From Pseudomonas sp. NKUCC02_KPG (GTDB lineage Bacteria > Pseudomonadota > Gammaproteobacteria > Pseudomonadales > Pseudomonadaceae), in NCBI RefSeq assembly GCF_019345465.1, contig NZ_JAHKRC010000017.1, forward strand, positions 1 through 64,000: a stretch of DNA of 64,000 bases, given 5' to 3'. The notes under the pieces are model-generated. The model saw nothing but the letters and a program-made list of their open reading frames with translations, did not search any database and was not told the DNA's origin. Position numbers and translations under genes: made by a program. Positions 45,639 to 55,643 of the stretch are shown here, piece after piece (position 1 is the stretch's first letter; every line of letters begins with the position of its first letter).

Positions 45639-45697
45639 GGTCTTGGCTCATATCGAAGGGGGGGCGCCCGAAAGTCTATCAGGGGATCGGCTGTCTG

Positions 45698-48478
45698 TTA
45701 GGACAGTTGTGCCGTGGATTGACGCAACTCACGTTGTTCAACCCAAAACTCCACCAGTTCTCGCAGTTGCGACAGTTCTACGGGTTTGGACATGTGGCCG
45801 TCCATGCCGGCCTGACGGGCGCGCTCCTTGTGTTCGGTGAGGATGTGCGCGGTCAATGCGACCACCGGGGTGCGTATGCGCTGATGGCTGACTTCCCAGG
45901 CGCGCAATTGCTCCGTGGCTGAGAAACCGTCCAGCACGGGCATTTCACAGTCCATCAGCACCAGATCGTATTGCCGGGCTTTCATGGCTTTGAGTGCTTC
46001 TTCACCGTTGCAGGCGGTGTCCGGGTTCAGGTTGAGCTTGCCCAGCATGCCGCGAATGACCTTGGTGGAGATGTTGTTGTCTTCGGCCACCAGGATGCGA
46101 AAGTCATTGGGCACTGAAACAGGCACGGCGGCGGGGCCGTTGGCGGTGGTGTGCGCGGTGGCATGGCCCTTGTTGCGTTGGGTCAGCTCATCGGCCAGGG
46201 TGGTTTTGAGGGTGTAGCCGGCCACCGGTTTGGCGAGGATGCGTTTGATCCCGCAGTTGCGTGCAATGATCTTGCTCGGTGCGTTGCTGATCCCCGTGAG
46301 CATGACCAGCAGGATGTCGTGGTTCAGGCTCGGGTCTTCCTTGATTTTGGCGGCCAGTTGCATGCCGGTCATGCCGGGCATGTTCTGGTCCAGCAGCACG
46401 ATGTCGAAGTAATCACGCAAGTGGGCCTTGGTGCGCAGCAAGGCCAGGGCTTCCTTGCCCGATGCCGCAGCACTGACATTCAAACCCCAGGCGCAACATT
46501 GCTGTACCAGCACTTTGCGGCAGGTGTCATTGTCGTCCACCACCAGCACCCGTGCGCCCTTGAGCGGGCTGTCCAGGTCGGAAGTCGGGTGCTCAAGGTG
46601 TTGCGGGTCCAGGGGCAGTGTCAGCCACAGGTTGCTGCCGGTGGTTTGTCCGGGCTTTATGCCGAATTCACCGCCCATCAACATGATCAGCTGGCGAGCG
46701 ATCACCAGGCCCAGATGGCCTCCCAGGCGGGTCGCGGCGAGGAAGTTCTTGCTGTGCAATTCGGCGTGCAACAGGGCATCACGCTCCTGTTCATCCATCG
46801 GTTGGCCAGAGTCCTGAATGGCAATGCGCAGTCGCGGCGGGCCACTGCGTTCCTCCAGTGCGACAACGATGAGGATCTCGCCCTCGTCAGTCTTTTTCAG
46901 GGAACTTTCGAGCAGGCTCAGCAGTGTTTGGCGCAAACGCGTAGGGTCACCGCTGATGACCCGTGGCACTTGTGGCTGGATAAAACTGATGAGTTCGACG
47001 TTCTGCTGTTCGGCCTTGGTGCGAAAAATACTCAGGCAGTCTTCGATCAGGGCATTGAGATCGAATTGCACGTCATCAAGCTCGATTTGCCCCGATTCGA
47101 GCTTGGAAATATCGAGAATTTCGTTAATCAGTGTCAGCAGTTCGTTACCCGCACTGTGGATGGTCTGGACGTAGTCCCGTTGCTTGACCGACAGCGGCGT
47201 GCCCAACAGTAGCTCGGTCATGCCCAGCACCCCGTTCATGGGGGTGCGGATTTCATGGCTGATCTTGGCCAGAAACTCGGCCTTGGCATTCACTTCGGCA
47301 TTACTGGCGGCCAGCTCGCGGCTAATACTGAATTGGGCCTGGGTAATGCTGCGGTTGCGCTCGCTCAGGGCGATGCTCATCAGCAACCCGCTGATGCAGA
47401 TGATCACCATCAGGGCCAGGACCAGCTCCTGCGGCGCGATAAGGGTCAAGCCCAGCAACGCGGGGAGAATCACCAGGGTGCCGATGTTGAAAATCACCAT
47501 CGCCATGACAAACATGCGCGCGGGCCGATAGCCCTTTTGCCAGTGGTAGACCGAGACGGCCAGGATGCTGACGCTTGCCAGTCCGACCAGGGCGTAGGTC
47601 ATCACGTTCAGCGGCAGATTATCGATAAACAGGAGCAACAGGCCGCCGAGGCCGATGATCAGGATATCCAGCAGCAGCAGCTTGTGCAGCCGGTGCGCAC
47701 CACGGGTCGAGAAAAAGCTGTAGGTAAACATCAGCCCGCAAGGGGCTGTCAGCAGCAGCGTCAGGTACGCGCCGGGGGTCTGGATGGCGTGCCAGTCAGG
47801 GAGCCAGGGGTCCAGCAGGTTCAGGAACAGCGCCGAACTGGCCATCAGCAGGATTTCACAGATGGCCAGCCACAGGCTGCTGGGCGAACGGCTGAAGGCG
47901 AAGCGAATAAGGTTGTGCAGCAACAGCATCGACATGCAGCCCAGCAGCAAGCCATAGAGCAAGGGCTTGGTCTGGTTGGCAGCCAGCATGACGGCAGTGT
48001 CGAGGGTAATGTGGGGGCGCAACTGATGGTCCGAGACCATGCGCAGGTAGACATCCAGAGGTTGTGAGCTTTGGGGCAGGGGCAGCAGGTAGTCGCTGCT
48101 GGGCACGGGCTTGCTGTTGATGGGCAATGCCGTGCCGGTGTTGGTCTGGCTGATCAGTTTTTGATCATCGAAGACATACATGTCGAGGTTTGCCAGATCG
48201 GGGGCGAATATCCGCAGGATCTGTTCATGCTTGTCGGGTTGCAGGTGTACCCGCAGCCACAGGGCTTCGCCGGGTTCTGCAGCGGCTATTCGGTCGAGTT
48301 CGACAGGGCTGAACTGGCTGGATAGCCGGGGTGAGCGCACATCACTCAGTTGCAGGGTAGCCTGAGGGTCTGGCAATACAGACCAACTGGTACCTGATGC
48401 AGCCTGCACAGGCATCATGCCGAGCACAGAGCCCAGCAACGTGATGGTAAAAGCTATGGCGATCCTGAGCCAGCGCAC
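45698..48478 (-). CDS. retS: Hybrid sensor RetS
   Basis: RetS is an inner-membrane hybrid sensor that blocks GacS by direct binding, keeping RsmY/RsmZ low and favouring motility and virulence over biofilm. The 926 residues contain a signal segment (1-27), a periplasmic 7TMR-DISMED2 domain (about 30-165), seven membrane helices (about 172-372), HisKA with KISHEIRTPMNGVLG (His408), an HATPase-like region, and two receiver domains with Asp697 and Asp843. The HATPase N-box asparagine is missing (SLLESSLKKT at about 521-530) and the G1 box reads DSGQP, so kinase activity is doubtful. It lies beside purD as in PAO1. Confidence 0.93.
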   Translation of the reverse strand: MRWLRIAIAFTITLLGSVLGMMPVQAASGTSWSVLPDPQATLQLSDVRSPRLSSQFSPVELDRIAAAEPGEALWLRVHLQPDKHEQILRIFAPDLANLDMYVFDDQKLISQTNTGTALPINSKPVPSSDYLLPLPQSSQPLDVYLRMVSDHQLRPHITLDTAVMLAANQTKPLLYGLLLGCMSMLLLHNLIRFAFSRSPSSLWLAICEILLMASSALFLNLLDPWLPDWHAIQTPGAYLTLLLTAPCGLMFTYSFFSTRGAHRLHKLLLLDILIIGLGGLLLLFIDNLPLNVMTYALVGLASVSILAVSVYHWQKGYRPARMFVMAMVIFNIGTLVILPALLGLTLIAPQELVLALMVIICISGLLMSIALSERNRSITQAQFSISRELAASNAEVNAKAEFLAKISHEIRTPMNGVLGMTELLLGTPLSVKQRDYVQTIHSAGNELLTLINEILDISKLESGQIELDDVQFDLNALIEDCLSIFRTKAEQQNVELISFIQPQVPRVISGDPTRLRQTLLSLLESSLKKTDEGEILIVVALEERSGPPRLRIAIQDSGQPMDEQERDALLHAELHSKNFLAATRLGGHLGLVIARQLIMLMGGEFGIKPGQTTGSNLWLTLPLDPQHLEHPTSDLDSPLKGARVLVVDDNDTCRKVLVQQCCAWGLNVSAAASGKEALALLRTKAHLRDYFDIVLLDQNMPGMTGMQLAAKIKEDPSLNHDILLVMLTGISNAPSKIIARNCGIKRILAKPVAGYTLKTTLADELTQRNKGHATAHTTANGPAAVPVSVPNDFRILVAEDNNISTKVIRGMLGKLNLNPDTACNGEEALKAMKARQYDLVLMDCEMPVLDGFSATEQLRAWEVSHQRIRTPVVALTAHILTEHKERARQAGMDGHMSKPVELSQLRELVEFWVEQRELRQSTAQLS

Positions 48479-48577
48479 GGCGAAATCCCTTCGTAAAGTG
48501 AAGCCAGATGATAACTATGCGCGGGCCTGGAATAGTTAGGCAAGGGCAGGCAGCCCCCGCCTATCTATGTGGATTGC

Positions 48578-49876
48578 TTATTCCTGGTCGTCACCGCGTT
48601 CGCGTGCAATAGCTCGGTAGCCAATATCGTTACGGTAGAAGCAACCTTCCCACTCGATGGCCTTGGCCAGTTCGTAGGCCTTGTGTTGTGCCGCTTCAAC
48701 GGTGTCACCCATTGCGGTTGCGCACAGTACTCGGCCACCCGAGGTTACGACTTCACCGGCTTGATTAAGTGCCGTACCTGCATGGAAAACCTTGCCTTCC
48801 AGCTTTGCTGCGGCATCCAGACCGTGGATGACCGTGCCCTTGGCGTAATCGCCAGGGTAGCCACCGGCAGCCAGGACGATGCCCAGGCTTGGGCGCGGAT
48901 CCCATTGCGCTTCAACCTTGTCCAGCGCCTGGGCCAGTGCGGCCTCAACCAGCAGCACCAGGCTCGATTGCAGACGCAGCATCACCGGTTGGGTTTCAGG
49001 GTCGCCGAAGCGGCAGTTGAACTCGATGACTTTCGGGTTGCCGGCTTTGTCGATCATCAGGCCTGCGTACAGGAAACCGGTGTAGACGTTACCTTCGTCA
49101 GCCATGCCGCGCACGGTAGGCCAGATCACCAGATCCATCACGCGCTGGTGAACGTCGGCGGTCACGACCGGGGCAGGGGAGTAAGCGCCCATGCCGCCGG
49201 TGTTCGGGCCGGTGTCGCCATCGCCAACACGTTTGTGGTCCTGGCTGGTGGCCATTGGCAGAACGTTCTTGCCGTCGACCATCACGATGAAGCTGGCTTC
49301 TTCGCCGTCGAGGAACTCTTCGATCACGACCCGTGAACCGGCTTCGCCAAAGGCGTTGCCTGCGAGCATGTCGCGTACGGCGTCTTCGGCTTCGGTCAGG
49401 GTCATGGCGACGATTACGCCTTTACCTGCGGCCAGGCCGTCGGCCTTGATCACGATCGGCGCGCCGACTTTCTGCAGATAAGCCAGAGCCGGTTCGATTT
49501 CAGTGAAATTCTGGTAGTCGGCGGTCGGGATCTTGTGGCGTGCCAGGAAGTCCTTGGTGAACGCCTTGGAGCCTTCCAGCTGAGCAGCGCCGGCGGTAGG
49601 GCCGAAGCAGTCCAGGCCACGGGCGCGGAACAGATCTACCACACCGGCTACCAGAGGTACTTCCGGACCCACGATGGTCAGGGAGACATTCTTCTCGGCG
49701 AAATCTGCCAGCTGCTCAAGGGCCAGCACGTCGATGGCGACGTTCTCGCATTTGGCTTCAATGGCGGTGCCGGCGTTGCCCGGGGCAACGAATACTTTAG
49801 CGACACGTGGGTCCTGAGCTACTTTCCAGGCCAGTGCGTGTTCGCGGCCACCGCTGCCAATGATCAAAACATTCAT
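48578..49876 (-). CDS. purD: Phosphoribosylamine-glycine ligase PurD
   Basis: ATP-grasp ligase that joins glycine to phosphoribosylamine, step two of purine synthesis. The 432 residues begin MNVLIIGSGGREHALAWKVA and include FVAPGNAGTA, KADGLAAGKGVIVAMT, EEFLDGEEASFIVMVDG and FNCRFGDPETQPVML. ATG 49876 has GAGG upstream; the frame to 49966 runs through a family B repeat and is not coding. It lies downstream of purH, separated by that repeat. Confidence 0.97.
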   Translation of the reverse strand: MNVLIIGSGGREHALAWKVAQDPRVAKVFVAPGNAGTAIEAKCENVAIDVLALEQLADFAEKNVSLTIVGPEVPLVAGVVDLFRARGLDCFGPTAGAAQLEGSKAFTKDFLARHKIPTADYQNFTEIEPALAYLQKVGAPIVIKADGLAAGKGVIVAMTLTEAEDAVRDMLAGNAFGEAGSRVVIEEFLDGEEASFIVMVDGKNVLPMATSQDHKRVGDGDTGPNTGGMGAYSPAPVVTADVHQRVMDLVIWPTVRGMADEGNVYTGFLYAGLMIDKAGNPKVIEFNCRFGDPETQPVMLRLQSSLVLLVEAALAQALDKVEAQWDPRPSLGIVLAAGGYPGDYAKGTVIHGLDAAAKLEGKVFHAGTALNQAGEVVTSGGRVLCATAMGDTVEAAQHKAYELAKAIEWEGCFYRNDIGYRAIARERGDDQE

Positions 49877-49927
49877 TTCAAAAACCTCGGATGACGCTGA
49901 ATTCTGGTGAGCACCGCAACCTGAGCC

Positions 49928-50021
49928 TGTAGTCGCTGCCGAAGGCTGCGAAGGGTTGCGAAGCAACCCGTTATCTCAGGCTCCCTGCAAATCCCATCGC
50001 AGCCTTCGGCAGCGACTACAG
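49928..50021. repeat. Family B repeat between purH and purD
   Basis: TGTAGTCGCTGCCGAAGGCTGCGA opposite TCGCAGCCTTCGGCAGCGACTACAG, a perfect inverse over 24 bases with inner complement GGGTTGC/GCAACCC. It fills the purH-purD gap. Confidence 0.9.
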
Positions 50022-50044
50022 GGTTGCGGTGCGCTCAAAAGTGA

Positions 50045-51652
50045 TTAGTGACGGAAGTGGCGCATGCCGGTGAACACCATGGCAATACCGGCTTCGTCTG
50101 CAGCTGCAATCACTTCGCTGTCACGCATCGAGCCGCCCGGCTGGATCACCGCAGTGATACCGGCCTTGGCCGCGTTGTCGATGCCGTCACGGAACGGGAA
50201 GAAGGCGTCCGATGCCATGACGGCACCCTGTACTTGCAGACCGGCGTGCTCGGCCTTGATCGCGGCAATACGGGCCGAGTTTACGCGGCTCATCTGGCCC
50301 GCGCCGACACCGATGGTCTGACGGCCCTTGGCGTAGACGATGGCGTTGGACTTCACGTACTTGGCTACTTTCCAGGCGAAGATCAGGTCGTTGATCTCTT
50401 GCTCGGTCGGTGCGCGCTTGGTCACGACTTTCAGGTCTTCGCTGCCGATCATCTCGATGTCACGGCTTTGAACCAGCAGGCCGCCGTTGACGCGCTTGAA
50501 GTCCCAGGCCGGGGCGCGATCTTCGCTCCACTGACCGCAGGCCAGCAGGCGCACGTTGGCTTTGGCCGCGACGATGGCGCGGGCTTCCTCGCTCACGGAC
50601 GGGGCGATGATCACTTCAACGAACTGACGCTCAACAATGGCCTTGGCCGTTTCGGCGTCCAGTTCACGGTTGAAGGCGATGATGCCGCCGAACGCCGATT
50701 CGGTATCCGTGGCGTAAGCCAGTTCGTACGCCTGGCGGATGCCGCCTTCAGCGTCCGGGCTCACGGCTACGCCGCACGGGTTGGCGTGCTTGACGATCAC
50801 GCAAGCCGGTTTGACGAAGCTTTTTACGCATTCCAGCGCGGCGTCGGTGTCGGCCACGTTGTTGAACGACAGTTCCTTGCCTTGCAGCTGGGTTGCCGTC
50901 GCGATGCTGACTTCGGTCGGCTTGGCTTCAACGTAGAACGCCGCTTTCTGGTGCGGGTTCTCGCCGTAGCGCATTTCCTGGGCCTTGATGAACTGGCTGT
51001 TGAAGGTGCGCGGGAACAGGCCGCGGTCTTCGGTGCTCAGTACTTCAGCGGCCTGGTTCACGGTGCCCAGGTAGTTGGCGATCATGCCGTCGTAGGCCGC
51101 GGTGTGTTCAAACGCCTTGAGCATCAGGTCGAAACGCTGTGCGTAGGTCAGGCCACCGGCCTTGAGGTTTTCCAGAACGTTGGCGTAATCGCTGGCATTC
51201 ACCACGATGGCCACGTCTTTGTGGTTTTTTGCAGCCGAACGGACCATGGTCGGGCCGCCGATGTCGATGTTCTCGATGGCGGTCGGCAGGTCGCAGCCTG
51301 GCTTGGAGATGGTGGCTTCGAACGGGTAGAGGTTAACGGCTACCAGGTCGATCGGCTTGATGCCGTGCTCGCTCATGATGTCGTCATCGATGCCGCGACG
51401 GCCCAGAATGCCACCGTGGATTTTCGGGTGCAGGGTTTTCACCCGACCGTCCATCATTTCTGCAAAGCCGGTGTAGTCCGCCACTTCAACGGCGGCTACG
51501 CCGTTGTCTTGCAGCAGCTTGAACGTACCGCCAGTGGACAGGATCTCGACGCCGAGGGCTTCCAGTTCACGGGCGAAATCAAGGATTCCGGTTTTGTCGG
51601 AAACGCTGATTAGAGCGCGGCGGATCGGCAGGCGGGTAGTCTGATCGGTCAT
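50045..51652 (-). CDS. purH: Bifunctional AICAR transformylase/IMP cyclohydrolase PurH
   Basis: Catalyses the last two steps of IMP synthesis. The 535 residues from [20 protein letters not shown] form the N-terminal MGS-like cyclohydrolase ([33 protein letters not shown]) and the C-terminal AICARFT domain ([64 protein letters not shown]). ATG 51652 is chosen by homology over upstream ATGs at 51664 and 51685. It ends with the usual FTGMRHFRH. Confidence 0.98.
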   Translation of the reverse strand: MTDQTTRLPIRRALISVSDKTGILDFARELEALGVEILSTGGTFKLLQDNGVAAVEVADYTGFAEMMDGRVKTLHPKIHGGILGRRGIDDDIMSEHGIKPIDLVAVNLYPFEATISKPGCDLPTAIENIDIGGPTMVRSAAKNHKDVAIVVNASDYANVLENLKAGGLTYAQRFDLMLKAFEHTAAYDGMIANYLGTVNQAAEVLSTEDRGLFPRTFNSQFIKAQEMRYGENPHQKAAFYVEAKPTEVSIATATQLQGKELSFNNVADTDAALECVKSFVKPACVIVKHANPCGVAVSPDAEGGIRQAYELAYATDTESAFGGIIAFNRELDAETAKAIVERQFVEVIIAPSVSEEARAIVAAKANVRLLACGQWSEDRAPAWDFKRVNGGLLVQSRDIEMIGSEDLKVVTKRAPTEQEINDLIFAWKVAKYVKSNAIVYAKGRQTIGVGAGQMSRVNSARIAAIKAEHAGLQVQGAVMASDAFFPFRDGIDNAAKAGITAVIQPGGSMRDSEVIAAADEAGIAMVFTGMRHFRH

Positions 51653-51683
51653 CTCGATTTCCATCAAAAGCAAAGGAGTCAGC

Positions 51684-51716
51684 AAAAAAGGCGGCCTGTT
51701 TTATCAGGACGCCTTT
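51684..51716 (-). terminator. Rho-independent terminator of fis
   Basis: On the minus strand AAAGGCGTCCTG-loop-CAGGCCGCCTTTTTT: a GC-rich stem with an unpaired GC mismatch, followed by six T. It starts 18 bases after the fis stop and precedes purH, so dusB-fis and purH are separate units. Confidence 0.85.
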
Positions 51717-51733
51717 CAGGTTTGATTGAATGC

Positions 51734-52054
51734 TTACAGCAGATCGTACTGTTTGAGCTTTTTGCGCAAGGTGCCGCGATTGAGGCCCAGCAGCTCGGAG
51801 GCCTTGGTCTGGTTGCCCTTGACGTAGTTCATGACGCACTCGAGAAGGGGAGCCTCGACTTCGGAAAGTACCAGGTTGTAGACGTCCGTGACTTCAGCGC
51901 CCTCCAGGTGGGCGAAATAATTGTGCAGCGCCTTTTCGACACTCCCGCGAAGGGTCTGGCCTTCTTCGCTCGGTGTATTGAGGTGCTGTTTCAAGTTGAC
52001 GTTGTCGCTCACGGGCGTTGTTCCACTCACTAATGTCTCGGTCATCATCGTCAT
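51734..52054 (-). CDS. fis: Nucleoid protein Fis
   Basis: Small homodimeric DNA-bending protein that shapes the nucleoid and activates rRNA and other promoters. The 106 residues end in the almost invariant helix-turn-helix [20 protein letters not shown], with [15 protein letters not shown] before it. ATG 52054 overlaps the dusB stop (ATGA); ATGs at 52048 and 52045 are alternatives. The dusB-fis pairing is the standard gammaproteobacterial operon, and a strong terminator follows. Confidence 0.97.
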   Translation of the reverse strand: MTMMTETLVSGTTPVSDNVNLKQHLNTPSEEGQTLRGSVEKALHNYFAHLEGAEVTDVYNLVLSEVEAPLLECVMNYVKGNQTKASELLGLNRGTLRKKLKQYDLL

Positions 52055-53064
52055 GCGGCCACCCATCCTTCGTCCCCTGTTACCAGGCTCTTGTGTCGTT
52101 CGGCGAAAAACGCCTGAACGTTGGCGCATTGTGCTTCCGTATCTTCTAAACGATTGAAGTGGGCGCGAAACTCCTTGGCGCCCGGCAAGGTTGCCAGATA
52201 CCAGCCGACATGCTTGCGGGCAATGCGTACGCCCAGCACCTCCCCATAGAAGGTATGCAATGCAGTCAGGTGCTCCAGCAGAATACGTTCCACTTCACTC
52301 AACTGCGGTGCCGGCATCAGTTGCCCGGTGCGCAGAAAGTGATCAATTTCGCGGAAAATCCAGGGCCGCCCTTGAGCCGCCCTGCCTATCAATAGTCCGT
52401 CAGCCCCGGTCGCGTTCAACACGTGCAGGGCCTTGTGGGGTGAATCAATGTCGCCGTTGGCAAAGACCGGTATCGACACCGCCTGCTTGATCGCGGCAAT
52501 GGTGTCGTACTCGGCTTCGCCGGTGTACAGGTCGGCACGGGTTCTGCCGTGCACCGCCAGAGCGGTAATGCCGGCCTGTTCGGCGATCTTTGCCACCGTA
52601 ATGCCGTTCTTGTTGTCCCGGTCCCAGCCGGTACGGATCTTCAGGGTAACCGGCACATCAACCGCAGCCACGACGGCCTGCAGGATCTCGTTTACCAGTG
52701 CTTCATCTTTTAGCAACGCGGAGCCGGCGGCCTTGTTGCAGACCTTTTTTGCCGGGCAACCCATGTTGATGTCAATTATCTGTGCGCCCAGTTCCACATT
52801 GGCCCTGGCGGCGTCTGCCAGCATTTGCGCGTCACCGCCGGCGATCTGTACCGAGCGTGGCTCGGGATCACCGTCGTGAATCATGCGCAGGCGCGATTTG
52901 CGGCTGTTCCAGAGACTCATGTCACTGGTGACCATTTCCGAAACAACCAGGCCTGCACCCATCCGTCGACAAAGCTGACGAAAGGGCTGGTCGGTGACAC
53001 CCGCCATAGGGGCGAGAATCAAACCGTTGTGCAATGTATATGGGCCGATGCGTACCGCCGACAT
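52051..53064 (-). CDS. dusB: tRNA-dihydrouridine synthase B
   Basis: FMN- and NADPH-dependent reduction of uridine in tRNA. The 337 residues show [18 protein letters not shown], the active-site Cys in [45 protein letters not shown] and [17 protein letters not shown]. It overlaps fis by 4 bases, so it is the promoter-proximal gene of dusB-fis. Length and motifs are full. Confidence 0.97.
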   Translation of the reverse strand: MSAVRIGPYTLHNGLILAPMAGVTDQPFRQLCRRMGAGLVVSEMVTSDMSLWNSRKSRLRMIHDGDPEPRSVQIAGGDAQMLADAARANVELGAQIIDINMGCPAKKVCNKAAGSALLKDEALVNEILQAVVAAVDVPVTLKIRTGWDRDNKNGITVAKIAEQAGITALAVHGRTRADLYTGEAEYDTIAAIKQAVSIPVFANGDIDSPHKALHVLNATGADGLLIGRAAQGRPWIFREIDHFLRTGQLMPAPQLSEVERILLEHLTALHTFYGEVLGVRIARKHVGWYLATLPGAKEFRAHFNRLEDTEAQCANVQAFFAERHKSLVTGDEGWVAA

Positions 53065-53183
53065 AGGACTTCCCTGTTGTGGGGCCGGATCTTGGGAGTT
53101 CGAAAAAGGGTTGGCATGATACCCGCTCTCGATGACTGGTTAAAGACGCAATTGGATGAATTTTGAACAATTAGCCGCAAGAC

Positions 53184-53242
53184 ACAAACCGCAAGCGGCA
53201 AGTGGGGGGCTAAGAGCCCGGCACTTGCCGCTTGCGGTTTGT
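53184..53242. terminator. Perfect 21-bp inverted repeat upstream of dusB
   Basis: ACAAACCGCAAGCGGCAAGTG and its exact inverse flank a 17-base loop that itself contains GGGCT/AGCCC. It lies between the stop of the DUF3426 gene (53262) and dusB (53064) on the same strand. It may terminate the former, although only a few T residues follow. Confidence 0.6.
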
Positions 53243-53261
53243 CACTCAAAGCGTAGCGCGG

Positions 53262-54515
53262 TTATTCGGGCGAGTGAAAACTCAGGCTGTAGTTCACGGC
53301 CTTGGGACCCGGGTCGAGGATGTCCAGCGCAATATGGATGGGGGTTTGCGGGGGCATTTCGGCTTTTGACAAATCCCCGGTCAGGTATTCGCCGGGTTTA
53401 AACCGACGACTGGCAATCATTTTGCCGTTGAGGTCGGCAAAACGCAGTTCCAGTAACGGGAAGGGCTGGGAGAACGGTGCGCGGTTGTAGAGGATGGCAT
53501 CCACCACCAGCGCTCCGGTGAACTCGGGATGGCTGCGCACCACCAGATTGCTGCTTTTGATGCGGTCGATATCGACTTTGGACGGCACCGTGCAGCCGAT
53601 CTGCGGACACAGTTGCTGGAAGATCGGACGGTATTGATCCTGGCGTGCCAGCTCGTCGAAGTGGTTGGCAATGTACTGCCCGGCCAATGCCGCCGCGGCC
53701 AGCAATACCAGCAAGGTCCAGAGCAGGCGCTTGCCCCAGGGGGTACGGCGCTTCTGCCAGTCCAGGTGCAGCGGATCGTCGACCAGATCCATCAACGGAT
53801 CTTCGCGCATGGCTGGCTCGCTGCGCTTGCGCTTGTCTTTGCTGACCGGCGCAGGTTCAGGGAGCTCGTCGTCATCGTCATCGGTCGCCGACAGGCGCTC
53901 GCCCGGCAGCGGCGGCTCAAGGTCGTCGTCCAGCGAAAGCTGGAGCGGCGGTGTGTCGTCCGGTTCGTCGAGGTCCAATGACACTGACGGTTCGGTACGC
54001 CCTGTCTTGGAGAGCTCTACGGCTTTTTCGGCATCCTTGGCCGTCTCGGCGCGGTCGGCTGCAGATTCACTGAACAGGCTGTCAGACCATTCGTTTTCTT
54101 CAGCGTCATTGCTTTCGCGACGAGCACTCAGTGAGCTGCTTTTGGGCGTGTGGGGCTGGCCGAAGCTTTTGCTGGGCTGTATTTCACGCTCTTCGAGCTT
54201 GGCCAGCTCTTCGTCCAGATCCAGATGGTCGAGGTCCATCGCGTTGGCCTGCCACGGTGCCGGGCTGGCCGGCACAGGTGTGGCAGGGGCCTGGACGGGT
54301 GTCGGCTCGATTACTTCGGGCGCGGCAACGGCAGGAGTCACCACGGCGGGCGGCTGCTCTGTTTCAGTGCTCTGGTTCAGCAGTTGCTGTGCGGCATTGA
54401 ACACTTGCAGGCAGGCGCCGCAGCGCACCACTCCGCGAGCCATGCCCAATTGGGCGTGGCGCACGCGAAAGCTGGTTTGGCAATGTGGGCACTGGGTAAC
54501 GAAGCTATCGTTCAT
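53262..54515 (-). CDS. Zinc-ribbon and DUF3426 membrane protein
   Basis: A 417-residue protein of unknown function conserved beside prmA in Pseudomonas. The N-terminus is an MJ0042-type zinc ribbon (CPHCQTSF at 9-16 and RCGACLQVF at about 32-40). A long acidic/proline low-complexity stretch (about 65-245) follows. One membrane helix comes next (WTLLVLLAAAALAGQYIANHF, about 267-287), then the DUF3426 domain (LCPQIGCTVPSKVDIDRIKSSNLVVRSHP ... FKPGEYLTGDL), probably periplasmic. The layout suggests a cytoplasmic metal or RNA-binding head coupled to an outer domain; that is inference. Confidence 0.85.
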   Translation of the reverse strand: MNDSFVTQCPHCQTSFRVRHAQLGMARGVVRCGACLQVFNAAQQLLNQSTETEQPPAVVTPAVAAPEVIEPTPVQAPATPVPASPAPWQANAMDLDHLDLDEELAKLEEREIQPSKSFGQPHTPKSSSLSARRESNDAEENEWSDSLFSESAADRAETAKDAEKAVELSKTGRTEPSVSLDLDEPDDTPPLQLSLDDDLEPPLPGERLSATDDDDDELPEPAPVSKDKRKRSEPAMREDPLMDLVDDPLHLDWQKRRTPWGKRLLWTLLVLLAAAALAGQYIANHFDELARQDQYRPIFQQLCPQIGCTVPSKVDIDRIKSSNLVVRSHPEFTGALVVDAILYNRAPFSQPFPLLELRFADLNGKMIASRRFKPGEYLTGDLSKAEMPPQTPIHIALDILDPGPKAVNYSLSFHSPE

Positions 54516-54545
54516 GCGGCCATCCGGATTGAGCAGGCGTGCATT

Positions 54546-55424
54546 CTAGCGCCGACGGCCACTGATGCGCACCCAGCCATCGCGATTGGCAATCGGATCC
54601 AGATCGAAGTCCTTGGCGTACGCCGCAGCCACTTCTTCGCCCTGTTCGGCGAGGATGCCCGACAGTGCCAGGCGGCCACCCGGCTTGACCAGGCTCGACA
54701 ATTGCGGTGCGAGGGATACCAGCGGGCCTGCCAGGATGTTGGCAACCACCACGTCGGCCTGAACCTGTGGCAGGTCTTCAGGCAGGTACAACGGGAACAG
54801 TGCTTCGGCGACATTGTTGCGCCCGGCGTTATCGCGGGAGGCTTCCAGCGCCTGCACGTCGATATCGGTGCCGATGGCTTCCCTGGCGCCCAGCAGCAGG
54901 GCGGCAATGGCCAGAATCCCCGAGCCGCAGCCGAAGTCCAGCACGTTGCAGTCTTTCAAATCCTGGCCGTCGAGCCATTCCAGGCACAGTGCGGTGGTCG
55001 GGTGGGTGCCGGTGCCGAACGCCAGGCCCGGATCGAGCAGCAGGTTGACCGCATCAGGTTCCGGGGCTGCGTGCCAGCTTGGCACGATCCACAGGCGCTG
55101 GCCGAAGCGCATCGGATGGAAGTTGTCCATCCAGCTGCGCTCCCAGTCCTGGTCTTCGATGACTTCGGCGTGGTGTTCAGGCAGTGGCGAGCCGGTGAGC
55201 AGTTCCAGATGGGACAGCACGAGGTCGGCTTCGGTGCCGCCTTCGAACAATGCCAGCAAATGGGTGTGCGACCACAGGGGGGTAGTGTTGAGTTCAGGTT
55301 CGAAAATCGGTTGATCTTCGGCGTCCATGAACGTCACAGAAACGGCACCGACTTCGAGGAACGCGTCTTCGTAGGTTTCGGCTTGTTCCGGGCTGATGGC
55401 GAGGCGTACTTGCAGCCAAGGCAT
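54546..55424 (-). CDS. prmA: Ribosomal protein L11 methyltransferase PrmA
   Basis: Trimethylates ribosomal protein L11. The 292 residues from [16 protein letters not shown] comprise an N-terminal substrate-recognition domain and a C-terminal Rossmann methyltransferase with [21 protein letters not shown] and [22 protein letters not shown] 55424 has AAAGGTG 7 bases upstream, better than the GTG at 55433. The DUF3426 gene follows after 30 bases. Confidence 0.96.
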   Translation of the reverse strand: MPWLQVRLAISPEQAETYEDAFLEVGAVSVTFMDAEDQPIFEPELNTTPLWSHTHLLALFEGGTEADLVLSHLELLTGSPLPEHHAEVIEDQDWERSWMDNFHPMRFGQRLWIVPSWHAAPEPDAVNLLLDPGLAFGTGTHPTTALCLEWLDGQDLKDCNVLDFGCGSGILAIAALLLGAREAIGTDIDVQALEASRDNAGRNNVAEALFPLYLPEDLPQVQADVVVANILAGPLVSLAPQLSSLVKPGGRLALSGILAEQGEEVAAAYAKDFDLDPIANRDGWVRISGRRR

Positions 55425-55547
55425 GGCGGGCACCTTTGAAAAATAGGAGTGTGCAGCCGGTCGGGCTGCGAGAAGCGCGCAAGTTTACGCGAGCGGGCAG
55501 GCAGGGGGGTAATCAAAAACGATGAAAAGCGATCACGGCTGCGCACC

Positions 55548-55581
55548 CCATCGCAGCCTCGTACCTCGTCAGCGACTACAG
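55548..55581. repeat. Single family B half-repeat
   Basis: CATCGCAGCCTCGTACCTCGTCAGCGACTACAG matches the right arm of the element at 28924-29069 almost base for base. No left arm is seen; a short CGATCACGGCTGCG stretch before it may be what remains. Confidence 0.75.
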
Positions 55582-55599
55582 GTATTGCAAACTCAGAAA

Positions 55600-55629
55600 C
55601 AACAAAGCCGCTCGAAAGCGGCTTTGTTG
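55600..55629 (-). terminator. Terminator of accBC
   Basis: CAACAAAGCCGCT-CGAA-AGCGGCTTTGTTG: a perfect 13-bp stem with a tetraloop, 14 bases past the accC stop. On the minus strand it is followed by the T-rich TTTCT. It is near-symmetric, but only the minus strand has a gene ending here. Confidence 0.85.
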
Positions 55630-55643
55630 ATCGGATGACAAAC

